A model generated the notes under the pieces. That model was not told the DNA's origin. It made no database searches and was given only the letters and a program-made list of their open reading frames with translations. Below, piece by piece: positions 8,672-17,849 of a DNA stretch of 47,329 nucleotides. A program made the position numbers and the translations under genes. Numbering within the stretch: the first letter of the stretch is position 1; every line of letters starts with the position of its first letter. Source of the DNA: Chitinophagaceae bacterium (GTDB lineage Bacteria > Bacteroidota > Bacteroidia > Chitinophagales > Chitinophagaceae); contig SEAD01000023.1 of the NCBI GenBank assembly GCA_004173355.1, forward strand, positions 1 through 47,329, given 5' to 3'.

Positions 8672-9406
8672 TTATAATTCGAGTTCTGTGATGCTGCCAC
8701 CGGAAGCGGTGACAACTGCGCTCAACAGCCGTTCCCAGCTATGGGTAACGGTTTCACCTTCTTCGTCCATGACATTACCTTGTTCCATTGTGGCACGGAT
8801 TTCAAGTGGTGAATACCGGGTAAAAAAATCACGTACCGGCCTCGCACTGCACCAGAACATCGTGCCTGCCACAAATTCCGTGACGCGGCCATTCAACCCA
8901 TATCGTTCGGATAGCTGTTGCAGCAATGGGTTGGACGACCCATTCCGCATTACTGTGCCGGCTGCGGTAATGATTCCGATGCCAGGGTTTGCCCTGAACA
9001 TGGCCAGTGCGCGGAGCACAAATTCCGGTTCCCCAATCCCTAACAATTTCCTGCTCCATGTTCCGGGATCCGGTTTTTGCGGACTCCGTTTATCATGGAG
9101 AAAAAGTAATGGTCCTTCCGCTCCCGTATTTTTCAGCCAGCTGTCCAGTAACAGGAGTTTGCCCCCGATATCTTTCCCGAGGTTCGGCGAAAACCGGAGA
9201 TGGAAATCCTGCAAATCTTCCCCGGCCTTTTCTCTGAAAAGACGGGAGACTCCTGCTGCGGAAATCTCCTGGTTGTAGAGGCTGTTCTCCACAATATTAT
9301 AATAGAGGTCAAAGGGATTCCGCCAGCCACGCAGCATTTCTGCCCACCTGGCATGATCTCCATAATAATTATGGAAAAAAACCGAAGCCTGTTTTCCCTT
9401 GTCCAC
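8672..9406 (-). CDS. RgpF-like rhamnan synthesis family protein
   Basis: A 244-aa protein resembling the rhamnan synthesis protein F (RgpF) family, which occurs in rhamnose-containing polysaccharide loci. Supporting motifs are VFFHNYYGD near the start, RFSPNLGKDIGGKLLLLD, the family-typical LFLHDKRSPQ and FVAGTMFWCSARPVRDF. Family members are thought to act in glycan assembly; no catalytic residue can be assigned here. I chose the GTG at 9406, directly after the upstream methyltransferase stop. The frame is open to an ATG at 9484, but those 26 codons would lie wholly on top of the methyltransferase 3' end. Confidence 0.78.
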   Translation of the reverse strand: MDKGKQASVFFHNYYGDHARWAEMLRGWRNPFDLYYNIVENSLYNQEISAAGVSRLFREKAGEDLQDFHLRFSPNLGKDIGGKLLLLDSWLKNTGAEGPLLFLHDKRSPQKPDPGTWSRKLLGIGEPEFVLRALAMFRANPGIGIITAAGTVMRNGSSNPLLQQLSERYGLNGRVTEFVAGTMFWCSARPVRDFFTRYSPLEIRATMEQGNVMDEEGETVTHSWERLLSAVVTASGGSITELEL

Positions 9407-9410
9407 TTGT

Positions 9411-10250
9411 TTATTTTTTGGCAACAATAAAACTCTGTTCCCCTCCGAGGTAGCCATATACATCGGACCAGAGTAGTAATACATATGCGTCCCTGAAACC
9501 TGCTTTCTTTAACTGCTCCAGAACCTCCCATCCAAATACGGTGTAACAGAGTATACCATCCCCATTTACCGGATCGCCATGATATTCCGGCTCGGTCAGG
9601 TATGTGATCGTTCCATCAGGGTCTTCCCTTGCTTTTACCAGGTTTGAATCCGCATTTATATCGAAAGGGAACGTGCCCATGAACATACCTCCGGATCGCA
9701 GCACACGGTACATTTCGGGAAACACCCTTTCATAATGCGGGATATGTTCAAGACATTCAAAAGACAGGTACAGGTCCGTGGACCCGGTTCCGAGCGAAAG
9801 GTTTCGCATATCCTCGTGATTGATCCCATTGACTATGGTGCCGGGTTCCATGTCCGGACCGAGGAATTCTGAACCCCGCAATCCGGCATAGCGTTGTTGG
9901 AGGAAACTGAACAAAGGAGTGACCTGTTCGGTCACGTAAATAATACTTTCCGGGTAAGGCTCCAGCTCCATGTCAAGCACATGCACCGAGGCACGCAGGC
10001 GGTTGTTGAGGCCTGTCACCGGACATACAAGACGTTCCCTCCAGTTAATATCTTCACCATTCCCGTATTGGTAATCCACCTGGAGATCGACAAAACTATC
10101 AGCCGGATAGGAAATTGCCCTGACCTTGAATTCCTTCTTCCCTTTCACCGTAACCGCCTGCTGCAGCGAAACCCGCCGGGCATACTCCGCCCTGTTTTTT
10201 TCTACATGGGTTATGTAGTCACTAAGACTTTTTAAACGATGAACTATCAT
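9411..10250 (-). CDS. Class I SAM-dependent methyltransferase-like protein
   Basis: A 279-aa protein whose C-terminal two thirds resembles Methyltransf_11. The clearest pieces are LSFECLEHIPHYERVFPEMYRVLRSGGMFMGTFPF (motifs post-I to III, given here only as a landmark around residues 164-198) and the LGPD stretch near residue 130, which stands where SAM motif II is expected. The canonical glycine-rich motif I (GxGxG) is not obvious; the region CPVTGLNNRLRASVHVLD may be a zinc-less relative of the leader seen in some sugar methyltransferases. Substrate unknown, probably a sugar of the exported glycan. The ATG at 10250 overlaps the upstream stop (ATGA). Confidence 0.78.
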   Translation of the reverse strand: MIVHRLKSLSDYITHVEKNRAEYARRVSLQQAVTVKGKKEFKVRAISYPADSFVDLQVDYQYGNGEDINWRERLVCPVTGLNNRLRASVHVLDMELEPYPESIIYVTEQVTPLFSFLQQRYAGLRGSEFLGPDMEPGTIVNGINHEDMRNLSLGTGSTDLYLSFECLEHIPHYERVFPEMYRVLRSGGMFMGTFPFDINADSNLVKAREDPDGTITYLTEPEYHGDPVNGDGILCYTVFGWEVLEQLKKAGFRDAYVLLLWSDVYGYLGGEQSFIVAKK

Positions 10251-12409
10251 TCTGGTTTGCGTGGTTTTTTGGAAATAAATGGCACGGATTGCCGGATAAA
10301 GGATTTGATCATCCTCAAGCGGCTTGTTGAAAGCGAGTACACTTCATGTTCAAGGCCTTTGTTATGCTTATCCAGTCGTTGTTGCTCGGAGATCGCGTGC
10401 TGTACCTGCTGCCGGAGGCTCTCCGATTCCCGTTGCCATTGATCCTGTTGTGTCCGGAGGTCATCGAGTTGTTGCTGGTCCTGTTCCTTTTCCCTCCGGA
10501 GGATTTCCATCTGCTGCTGATCCCTTTGCTGCTGTTGCAGGGCTTCGGTCAGCAATTCACTCGATTTGAGCAACTGCTCCAGGTGTTCCTTTCCCTTTGA
10601 AGCAAGGAGCTGCTGAATTTCCTCAACCGATGTTGATGTGCCGTGTCGAAGCATACGTTCAAGTTCCTCCAGCCGCAGTATTTCCGCTTTCAATGCGTTC
10701 AGATCCGCCTGGTGTTCATTAATCCGTACAAGGTCCTGGCTGGAGGGCCGAACCCTGAGACTGCTCAGTGCGTCTTTTGTGCTCCGCGTGTCGGTTGTAC
10801 TGATTGCCCTTGCCAGCGTGGCATCCTCTTCATAGAAATGGTTTAATTCCTCGGGTGTCCCCGGGTAGTCGAGTAACCGGAAGACCCGTTCCATCAGGTA
10901 ACCGGCGTCCGCGAGCTGGTGTTCTGCCGGTCGTGCGACACTCGCCAGTCTTGTCAGGGACACAAAAAGTGCCCTGAACAAAAGATAGGAGAGTGGCTGT
11001 GTGCTGCCGTTATCCAGTTCCAGATCAATAAATGTGGCCTTGCCTTTATGCTGCAACACATTGATCGGAATAGCGTCCAGGTATTTTCCTGGCAGTCGTT
11101 TGTCAAAAAGTATTTTATCGCCCTGCAGGAGCTGGGTATCACTTTCAGTTTGCAGGAGCCTGATCCATTCCCTCAACCATGCTGCCACCTGCTCAGCGGT
11201 CCATGATTCACGATTTACCAGTTTCACCAGTTCAAAATGATGGAGCACACCGGGAAGCATTTTTTCCTGTGCAGGGAAATTCACCAGACCCGGCGATGCA
11301 TTTTCCTGTTCGCTGAGGAAACTGCGTTCGATCACACAGCCGGTACCGGTTGCATGGAAGGTAATAGACTTACAGAATTCCTTGCGACGCTCCGTAGCAT
11401 ATTGCTGCAGGAGGATATCCGCCGGTTCCCTCTGTACGGCGTCAGGCATCCAGGAAAGCACACAGAACGAATTGGTAAGCTCGCCAAGCAAACCATTGGC
11501 GGCTACCAATGGGAGTGATTTGTCCAGGGAAAAAAGCGGCACCTGTTTCTGCTGATCCTTGAAAGAAATATTGGAGAAAATGCTTTGCAGCTCTTCGCGG
11601 CCGAGCACCTCCTGTCCCTCAAACTTCGGATACACAACCATGGACGGAAGCTTATAATCGGGAAAGGGGAGGAATACCTCATTGCGCGGAAAACCGGCGT
11701 CAGCAAGGATTGACAGCAGTTGCTTCCTGCCCCAGGTGTTAGCCTCGCCACGCTGGTAATTGTCATTGACATTGTGCATCAGCACCCCATTGTGATCCTC
11801 GGCAAAACCGGAAAGGTATTTTAACCCAAGCTGGTTTTCGATCGCAGTGATCATAAAACCGTCCTTCTTCAGCAGGCTCTTCAGCACTGAAAGGAAAAAC
11901 TGCGGCTCGTCCGGATGTTTTGAATACTTGGTTGCATATTCAAGCACGCCTACCTGGATGATCCCGTCGTATTCATTGCTTCCGGAGAACGACTCAAGGT
12001 CATCACAGAAAACAGTTACCTCAGGCAGGTCGCGGCAACGTTCTGCGGCAATCCGTGCACGTTCCATACTGGGTTCAACCGCATGTACAACCGCTCCGCA
12101 TTCGCCAAGGAAGCGGGTGATCGGTCCTGCTCCACACCCTGGTTCAAGTATTTTTTTCCCTTTGAATAATGCGACAAAGGGCCGAAGGAGGTTAGCCCGT
12201 TTTTTGGAAAGGGAACAGAGACTGACCCAGTCAAAGATTTCCTTTTCCAGTTCGTCCGAAAGAGACGAAAGGTCACCCGCCCTGAGCACCGACTGGTAAA
12301 TCCGTTCTTCCACAGCCGTACCGTCGGAATAGGGGATCCTGTAATTGTAGTCAGGACGTTGCCAGACTTTGTACTCCTCATTAAACTGGTAATCCGTAGT
12401 CTTCTGCAT
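10247..12409 (-). CDS. Methyltransferase-kinase-coiled coil protein, WbdD-like
   Basis: A 720-aa protein in three parts. Residues about 30-260 are a class I SAM methyltransferase with motif I LEPGCGAG at 88-95 and the ENQLGLKYLSG stretch at 191-201. Residues about 300-515 look like a protein-kinase fold: the catalytic loop reads LDAIPIN with Asp445 and Asn450 spaced as in D-x4-N kinases, followed by FIDLEL with Asp462 in the DFG position. Residues about 560-690 form a long Gln/Glu-rich coiled coil, and the end is basic (RLRMIKSFIRQ...KKPRK). The order matches E. coli WbdD, which phosphorylates and methylates the glycan end and measures chain length with its coiled coil. Function here is inferred. 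Confidence 0.8.
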   Translation of the reverse strand: MQKTTDYQFNEEYKVWQRPDYNYRIPYSDGTAVEERIYQSVLRAGDLSSLSDELEKEIFDWVSLCSLSKKRANLLRPFVALFKGKKILEPGCGAGPITRFLGECGAVVHAVEPSMERARIAAERCRDLPEVTVFCDDLESFSGSNEYDGIIQVGVLEYATKYSKHPDEPQFFLSVLKSLLKKDGFMITAIENQLGLKYLSGFAEDHNGVLMHNVNDNYQRGEANTWGRKQLLSILADAGFPRNEVFLPFPDYKLPSMVVYPKFEGQEVLGREELQSIFSNISFKDQQKQVPLFSLDKSLPLVAANGLLGELTNSFCVLSWMPDAVQREPADILLQQYATERRKEFCKSITFHATGTGCVIERSFLSEQENASPGLVNFPAQEKMLPGVLHHFELVKLVNRESWTAEQVAAWLREWIRLLQTESDTQLLQGDKILFDKRLPGKYLDAIPINVLQHKGKATFIDLELDNGSTQPLSYLLFRALFVSLTRLASVARPAEHQLADAGYLMERVFRLLDYPGTPEELNHFYEEDATLARAISTTDTRSTKDALSSLRVRPSSQDLVRINEHQADLNALKAEILRLEELERMLRHGTSTSVEEIQQLLASKGKEHLEQLLKSSELLTEALQQQQRDQQQMEILRREKEQDQQQLDDLRTQQDQWQRESESLRQQVQHAISEQQRLDKHNKGLEHEVYSLSTSRLRMIKSFIRQSVPFISKKPRKPE

Positions 12410-12420
12410 TATGATTCTGT

Positions 12421-14427
12421 TTATCTCCTGATAGTAATACTTATGAAAGGGAACGATAAAACCCTTACATCCGGTGATGCATCAAAAACCTCTCCGGTTA
12501 ATCGCGCGCGGCTGATCAAACCCTTGCCTGATGCGTAACTCACATAGCGGAATGTATCCCCGCTGCGGTTCACGTGCCGGAGTGTAACGACTGTACCATC
12601 GCCCTGCTCCACATGCAATACCGGAACCACCGCCGCTGCCTTTTGGGGAAGGGTGGTTTCGAGGACAAATACAATGCTGTCACTGAAGTTAAGGCCTCCG
12701 GGAAATCCGATTTCTGCATTCCCGTTTGTCCATCTCATTATGCCCTCCGCATCATAAAACCCTTTTACCGGCAATTGCGAAAGGTCGTCGGCCGATAGCC
12801 TTACTTCCTTTCCGGAAAGGTTGATCCGGTTATAGTCCCGGAAGCCGGCTGCAATCGCAGCATCCAGTGTGCGTAATGAGTCCTGCAGGAACAGCGGAGT
12901 GATATCAACAAGGCTGTCACGCATCAGGATCAGCTGTTCATATTGGGGATCAAATCGATGGGCAACCCCTGAAAGGCTGTCTCCGGTATGGTGTATAACA
13001 CTGTCTTCGAATACGAAAGTTTTGGGATCCTCCAGGTAGGTGAACAGATAGCCGCCCCCAAGAACCCAGTTCACCCCGCTTTCCACATTGGGATCACGTT
13101 TCTGTTCCCAGAGATAGATCTTTTTTGTTTCCGGACGGATCTGGTCTGCGGCGAGCGCCGTTTCAAATCTTGAGGCGAGTTTTTCCGAGTGTACCAGGTA
13201 AATATTCTGTGCGCCTTTGTAGAGATAATTGTGGTTGACAAAAGCGCCAACAAGGAGATATCCAAACACTACAAGGTTGCGCTGGTTTGTCCTGAGCGGC
13301 AGGTCCGTAATTGCCAGCACCGCCATCATTACCGATATCGCCATTGGTGCAACGAGCCACCGGTGTTCAAGCCGGATGGTAACCACCGCTGGCAGCAACG
13401 TTGCCCCAAAAATGCACGACAGACAGAGGAATATGGCAAACCGGTTTTTAACAGCGGACTCATCCTCCCGGTATGCCCTGTCTACCCTGAGGAGATAAGC
13501 CACAAGGATAAACACAGCCGAGAGAACAAACAGGATTGCCGCAGCTTTCACGACCATCCGCGCCTGCGAAAAATCAATACCCGCCAAGTGTTGCGGGCCC
13601 TCATTGATGTTAAAAACCGACAATAATGCTTCTTTGAGGAATTGCAGGATTGAAGCGGAAGACACGCTGATCTCCGTTCCCGAGGTGCCGACCATAAACG
13701 GGATCCTGATGATGAAGATTTTTATGGCAACGTTTAACAGGATTGAAATAACAGCGGCAGACGCAATTAGCCCACGCCCTTTCCATCCATTTCCCCTGAG
13801 CACCGGCGACAGCAGTGCGGCGAGCGCGATGACCGGGAAAAGGACGAGGTAGCGCTCATGCGTATACATCGCCAGGTTTGCAAACAACAGGGATAACCAG
13901 AAATTTTTCAGCGGGCCCGGCCCAGGGTGGACAGGCTCCTGCAAAGCCCTGACCAGCGATGCTGTAGTGAGCAGGGCAAACAGAAATCCCATTCCCTCCA
14001 GGGCACCACCATTCATCAGCTGGGTCATGCTGAAAAATGAAAACCGGGAAAACCCGACAAGCAGGCCCGCCAGTACCGCCAGCAGTGCCGATTTTGTGAT
14101 CAGTCTCACGGTCCATGCCGTGGCAAAAACACAGGCAGACTGCACCAGCACATTAAAAATATAGTAGGCATGCAGGTGACGGCCAAACAGGCTGATCATC
14201 CAGTGTATATTGAGTCCGTGGACCGGTCGGTACTTATGGCTCAGGTTGGGCAGGTTGATTTTCTCAAGGGTACCATTCAGTGCCTGGTAATCATGGTAGA
14301 TCAGCAGGTCGTCGCCATAAATAGTACCGGTCTTCCAGTTAAGGAAGTACAGGTAAACCAGCACCGGTGCGAAAAGTAAAAATGCCGGCACCAGGTATTT
14401 CTCGGGCCGGCCCCTTTCTGTCTGCAT
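12421..14427 (-). CDS. GT-C-like integral membrane glycosyltransferase, putative
   Basis: A 668-aa protein. Residues 1 to about 415 carry about 10-11 hydrophobic helices; the rest (about 415-668) is a soluble, probably periplasmic, beta-rich domain. After the first helix comes TIYGDDLLIYHDY with Asp39-Asp40, in the place where GT-C enzymes (ArnT, PMT, GT39/GT83 type) carry their catalytic acidic residues. A second loop has THERYLVLFP. Such enzymes use polyprenyl-phosphate sugars as donors on the periplasmic face. Assignment is by architecture rather than strong similarity. It lies 11 bp upstream of the WbdD-like gene in the same operon. Confidence 0.65.
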   Translation of the reverse strand: MQTERGRPEKYLVPAFLLFAPVLVYLYFLNWKTGTIYGDDLLIYHDYQALNGTLEKINLPNLSHKYRPVHGLNIHWMISLFGRHLHAYYIFNVLVQSACVFATAWTVRLITKSALLAVLAGLLVGFSRFSFFSMTQLMNGGALEGMGFLFALLTTASLVRALQEPVHPGPGPLKNFWLSLLFANLAMYTHERYLVLFPVIALAALLSPVLRGNGWKGRGLIASAAVISILLNVAIKIFIIRIPFMVGTSGTEISVSSASILQFLKEALLSVFNINEGPQHLAGIDFSQARMVVKAAAILFVLSAVFILVAYLLRVDRAYREDESAVKNRFAIFLCLSCIFGATLLPAVVTIRLEHRWLVAPMAISVMMAVLAITDLPLRTNQRNLVVFGYLLVGAFVNHNYLYKGAQNIYLVHSEKLASRFETALAADQIRPETKKIYLWEQKRDPNVESGVNWVLGGGYLFTYLEDPKTFVFEDSVIHHTGDSLSGVAHRFDPQYEQLILMRDSLVDITPLFLQDSLRTLDAAIAAGFRDYNRINLSGKEVRLSADDLSQLPVKGFYDAEGIMRWTNGNAEIGFPGGLNFSDSIVFVLETTLPQKAAAVVPVLHVEQGDGTVVTLRHVNRSGDTFRYVSYASGKGLISRARLTGEVFDASPDVRVLSFPFISITIRR

Positions 14428-14433
14428 TCCTTT

Positions 14434-15201
14434 TTATTTTTTCAAAATGATGGTATATCCGAGCGGATCGTCTGTAGATCCCATCCCAAACCAGAGTGAG
14501 AGATGTGAGAGTATTATAAAAAATGCCACCAGCGGCAGGAAAATAATCCAGATTGGTACCAGTAACAACCGGGCATTCCAGCCAGGAAATAACCCCCGCA
14601 CGGTCGCAACAATTATTTTCGAGCCGATTACGGCGAGGTCATTGCCTCGGGGCGAGATCCGGACAGTGGAAAACGCGGCGAACATCGTGCGGAGCGTGCT
14701 GGGCGTGTAACGGAAAAAATCATAGGGAATGTAGTGGTAGCGGGCTGACCAGGGTATGGTCACCAGAACATCTGCACCGGGTTTGCATGTACGCCAGATT
14801 TCATTTACGAGAAACTGATAATCGGCGACATGTTCCAGCACTTCCGTGCAGATCACTGCATCAAACGTCCTGTCACCAAAAGGAATGTTGCTGCCGTCAA
14901 AAAATGTAACATCCGGATTATGGTAACCAAACGCCGTGGCTCCTTCGATATCAATGCCGTGGTAGTTCACCTTCGATTCATCCAGGTAAAAACGGTAGGG
15001 CGATTGCCCGCATCCGACATCAAGCAATTTGCCCCTGTAGGCAGGAAGCTCCCGCCGGACATCGCGTACGATGGTGAGGAATTGCAGGTCGAGGACCATA
15101 CGGCCATAATATTTCAGCTTGCCGATGAATCCTGTGGGCGGTGTGTTGGACACCGGCTGGAATCCCTCCCTGGGCGCTGCAGTATGTATTATTTCAGGCA
15201 T
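14434..15201 (-). CDS. SAM-dependent methyltransferase with C-terminal membrane helix
   Basis: A 255-aa class I methyltransferase. Motif I is LLDVGCGQSPYRFYL (about residues 58-72), followed by YHGIDIEG, the acidic residue that binds the SAM ribose, and CTEVLEHVADYQFLVNEIWR. After the catalytic domain, residues about 210-235 (LLLVPIWIIFLPLVAFFIIL) form one strongly hydrophobic segment, so the protein is probably membrane-attached. Substrate unknown; a lipid-linked glycan would fit. The ATG at 15201 overlaps the stop of the next methyltransferase by 8 bp. Confidence 0.85.
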   Translation of the reverse strand: MPEIIHTAAPREGFQPVSNTPPTGFIGKLKYYGRMVLDLQFLTIVRDVRRELPAYRGKLLDVGCGQSPYRFYLDESKVNYHGIDIEGATAFGYHNPDVTFFDGSNIPFGDRTFDAVICTEVLEHVADYQFLVNEIWRTCKPGADVLVTIPWSARYHYIPYDFFRYTPSTLRTMFAAFSTVRISPRGNDLAVIGSKIIVATVRGLFPGWNARLLLVPIWIIFLPLVAFFIILSHLSLWFGMGSTDDPLGYTIILKK

Positions 15202-15910
15202 CTGCGGTTATTAAAATTGACTGGCTGATTACCTTAAGCGGTGTTTTCTCCAGCAGGTTCCCAACCACGATCGATGGCCGGATGAGGAAAGAGGTAACAC
15301 CGGGCAACAGGAAGTCCTTGTAACGGGTATCAATATTCCTGAAACCCGCCGATTTCAGCTTTGCATTGATAAATGATCTGGAAAAAGCCATTTCATCGGG
15401 TTCCAGTTTCGCCCACTTCCGCATAGGAGCCACTTTAAAAATTGCGGCCACATATGGATTATAGATATTCGGCTCCATGAAAATGATGCGGCCTTCCGGG
15501 CGCAGCAGTTTACGGAACGACTGCAGCACTGCGTCCAGGTTATAGTACAGGTGATGGAGGATGCCATTGCCAATTATGTAATCATACTGATCATTAATCC
15601 CCGACGCTTCGGTGTTGAAATCAATCGTGTCGTATACGAGGTTGGATAGCGGGTATTTTATCCTTGCTTCCTCAATGAATGGTACGCAGAGATCTGAACC
15701 AGTAACCTGCATTCCCGTTTGGCGGGCAATATACCAGGATACAAAACCGGTACCGCATCCGATTTCCAGTACCTTTTTGTTTTCATCGCGATCCATAAGA
15801 TCGATCATCCACTGCGCGCGCCGCTCCATTCTCTTTCTGAGTGCAGGAGTTTCCCTGAATCCCTGGTTGTACCCGCGATCATCCACTATTGACGTCTTGT
15901 TTTCAAGCAT
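15194..15910 (-). CDS. SAM-dependent methyltransferase
   Basis: A 238-aa class I methyltransferase. Motif I is VLEIGCGTGFVSWYIA (about residues 47-62), then VTGSDLCVPFIEEA (motif II) and YDYIIGNGILHHLYYNLD and LRPEGRIIFMEPN (motifs III-IV). The HH-based signature is common in Methyltransf_11/25 proteins that modify sugars or quinones. In this locus it probably methylates a sugar or the glycan end. It overlaps by 8 bp both the gene upstream and the gene downstream, so the three are surely co-transcribed. Confidence 0.87.
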   Translation of the reverse strand: MLENKTSIVDDRGYNQGFRETPALRKRMERRAQWMIDLMDRDENKKVLEIGCGTGFVSWYIARQTGMQVTGSDLCVPFIEEARIKYPLSNLVYDTIDFNTEASGINDQYDYIIGNGILHHLYYNLDAVLQSFRKLLRPEGRIIFMEPNIYNPYVAAIFKVAPMRKWAKLEPDEMAFSRSFINAKLKSAGFRNIDTRYKDFLLPGVTSFLIRPSIVVGNLLEKTPLKVISQSILITADA

Positions 15911-17843
15911 CCTGAACAGATTGTAAAATTCTTCTTCTGATATATTTAGGTCGTTTTTTTACTTCTTCGAGGATTTTTGCCTGGTATTCACCAAGTATGG
16001 ATACAGCCAGCATATTCAGTCCGCCGAAGAAAAGCACCAGTACGATTATGGTTGTAATACCATGCGGAACGGGTGTGCCCGCCAGGTATAAAATAATCTG
16101 CAGCAGGGCTGCCAGTAATGACACTGCGGTCAGTGTCCATCCCAGGTAAGTCAGCAGTTCCAGCGGAACATAACTGAAAGAGAAAATCGCTTTTCTTGCC
16201 CATCCGATATTTTTCCGCCAGTTGTTGGTAGTGGTACCAAACATGCGCTCGGGCCGTACATACGGCACACCTACCTGTTTGAAACCTACCCATGCCCGCA
16301 GGCCGCGGAGGAACTGGTCCGTTTCGGGCAGCCTGACCAGTTCGGTAACCACTTTGCGGTCCATCATGGAAAAATCCCCGGCATCAAGTGGTATCGGTAC
16401 ATAGGACAGATTGCGGAAGATGCGGTAAAAAACTTTATACAGCCGGACCAGGAACCGGTTGCCCTCTCGTTTCACACGCTGTCCGTATACCACATCAAAT
16501 CCCTCCTTCCAGCGGGTATAAAAATCCGCGATCAGCTCTGGCGGGTCCTGCAGGTCACCATCCATCAGCACTACCACATCACCGGTTGAAATCTCCATAC
16601 CGCTCATGAAAGCGCTCTGCGATCCGAAATTCCTTGAATGTTCAATCCCGATCACATGCTTGTCTTTATGCACCAGGCCTTCCAGGATATCATTTGTGTT
16701 GTCGGGGCTGGCATCATTCACAAAAATGATCTCATAATCGACATTGATCTGCTGGCACACTTTCACAATCCGCTCATACATGATCGGAATTGCCTGCGCG
16801 TCCTTGTAGCACGCGATGACGGCGGTTACTTTATGTACGACAAGATCCTGGAATAATTTTTTTTCGTACAGGGGTTTTGAATACTGCTTCTGCCATTCAT
16901 ATGTTTTCAGCAGTCCTTCTTTCAGTGGAGTGAGCGATTCCCAGCCCAATGCTTTCTTTGCATATGCGGCATTACCGTACCATTCCCTGAGGTCCCATTT
17001 ACGATCGGCAAACTCGCCCCAGACAGGCTCCCGGGAAATATTGAAGATTTCCGCTGACACTTTCGCTATATCGCTGATAGTTGTTTTTTTATTGGAGGCA
17101 ATATTGATCGACTTGCCGCCGATCTCTTCATAATCGGCATTGGCTGCCAGCAGCGTTGCGTAGATGGCATCATCTATATATACAAAGTCGCGTGAGATGG
17201 CTGGCTGCACCAGCGGTGGGTAGGTGCCCTGCATTCCTTTTTCAATGATCTGCGGTATGAGACGGTCCGGTTCTTCGTATTCCCCGTAAATGGAATAGTA
17301 ACGAAGATTGACTACAGGTACCTGCAGGATAGTGCCATAGTAACGGATCATCTGCGCAGCTGAAGCTTTTGTCACAGAATAATGGCTGTTGGGCATCAGC
17401 TCGGCATTTTCAAGTGGCTCTTTTGCATTCAGTCCATATTCCGAGGAACTGCCGGCATGCACAAATGCGCGGAGGTTGTATGCGGATGATACCTGCAGGA
17501 GGTTGAGCAGCCCGATCACATTCGTCTGGTATGTCAGCTTCACATCCGATTGTTTGGAATACGCCCCATAGGCTGCCAGGTGAAAGATGGTCCGGAATTT
17601 ATACTTCGAAAAAATCCGTTCGATATCGGTTTCCCTTGTGATATCGGCATACAGAATCCGGTCTTCACGAAGGTCGTCGATCCTCCAGGGAATAAATGGT
17701 TGCTTTGAAGTGACAGCGTATACATCGTCGCGCTGCGCCAGGATAAACCGGAAAAGATTGCTTCCGATAAATCCTCCCGCGCCAAACACCACTATTGGAC
17801 CCTGCAGCCTGAGTATTTCCTTTTTTATAAGATTGGATAACAT
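15903..17843 (-). CDS. Fusion: NAD-dependent sugar epimerase/dehydratase + GtrB-like GT2
   Basis: A 646-aa protein with two enzymes in one chain. Residues 1 to about 325 are an extended SDR: GAGGFIGSN (21-29) binds NAD(P), SSSEYG holds the catalytic Ser region, and HYSVTK gives Tyr155 and Lys159. Residues about 337-646 are a GT2 of the GtrB/ArnC/DPM-synthase type: IFVNDASPDNT, MDGDLQDPPE (Asp428, Asp430) and two C-terminal helices (about 560-585 and 595-618). That branch makes polyprenyl-phosphate sugars. The SDR half may make the nucleotide sugar the GT2 half then loads onto the lipid (inference). ATG at 17843; the reading frame is continuous across the junction, with no stop codon or frameshift. 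Confidence 0.88.
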   Translation of the reverse strand: MLSNLIKKEILRLQGPIVVFGAGGFIGSNLFRFILAQRDDVYAVTSKQPFIPWRIDDLREDRILYADITRETDIERIFSKYKFRTIFHLAAYGAYSKQSDVKLTYQTNVIGLLNLLQVSSAYNLRAFVHAGSSSEYGLNAKEPLENAELMPNSHYSVTKASAAQMIRYYGTILQVPVVNLRYYSIYGEYEEPDRLIPQIIEKGMQGTYPPLVQPAISRDFVYIDDAIYATLLAANADYEEIGGKSINIASNKKTTISDIAKVSAEIFNISREPVWGEFADRKWDLREWYGNAAYAKKALGWESLTPLKEGLLKTYEWQKQYSKPLYEKKLFQDLVVHKVTAVIACYKDAQAIPIMYERIVKVCQQINVDYEIIFVNDASPDNTNDILEGLVHKDKHVIGIEHSRNFGSQSAFMSGMEISTGDVVVLMDGDLQDPPELIADFYTRWKEGFDVVYGQRVKREGNRFLVRLYKVFYRIFRNLSYVPIPLDAGDFSMMDRKVVTELVRLPETDQFLRGLRAWVGFKQVGVPYVRPERMFGTTTNNWRKNIGWARKAIFSFSYVPLELLTYLGWTLTAVSLLAALLQIILYLAGTPVPHGITTIIVLVLFFGGLNMLAVSILGEYQAKILEEVKKRPKYIRRRILQSVQDA

Positions 17844-17849
17844 ATTTTA

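Noticed and set aside
8460-9278. A 272-aa plus-strand open frame.
   Set aside because: It spans the junction of two minus-strand genes in antisense and has no recognisable domain.
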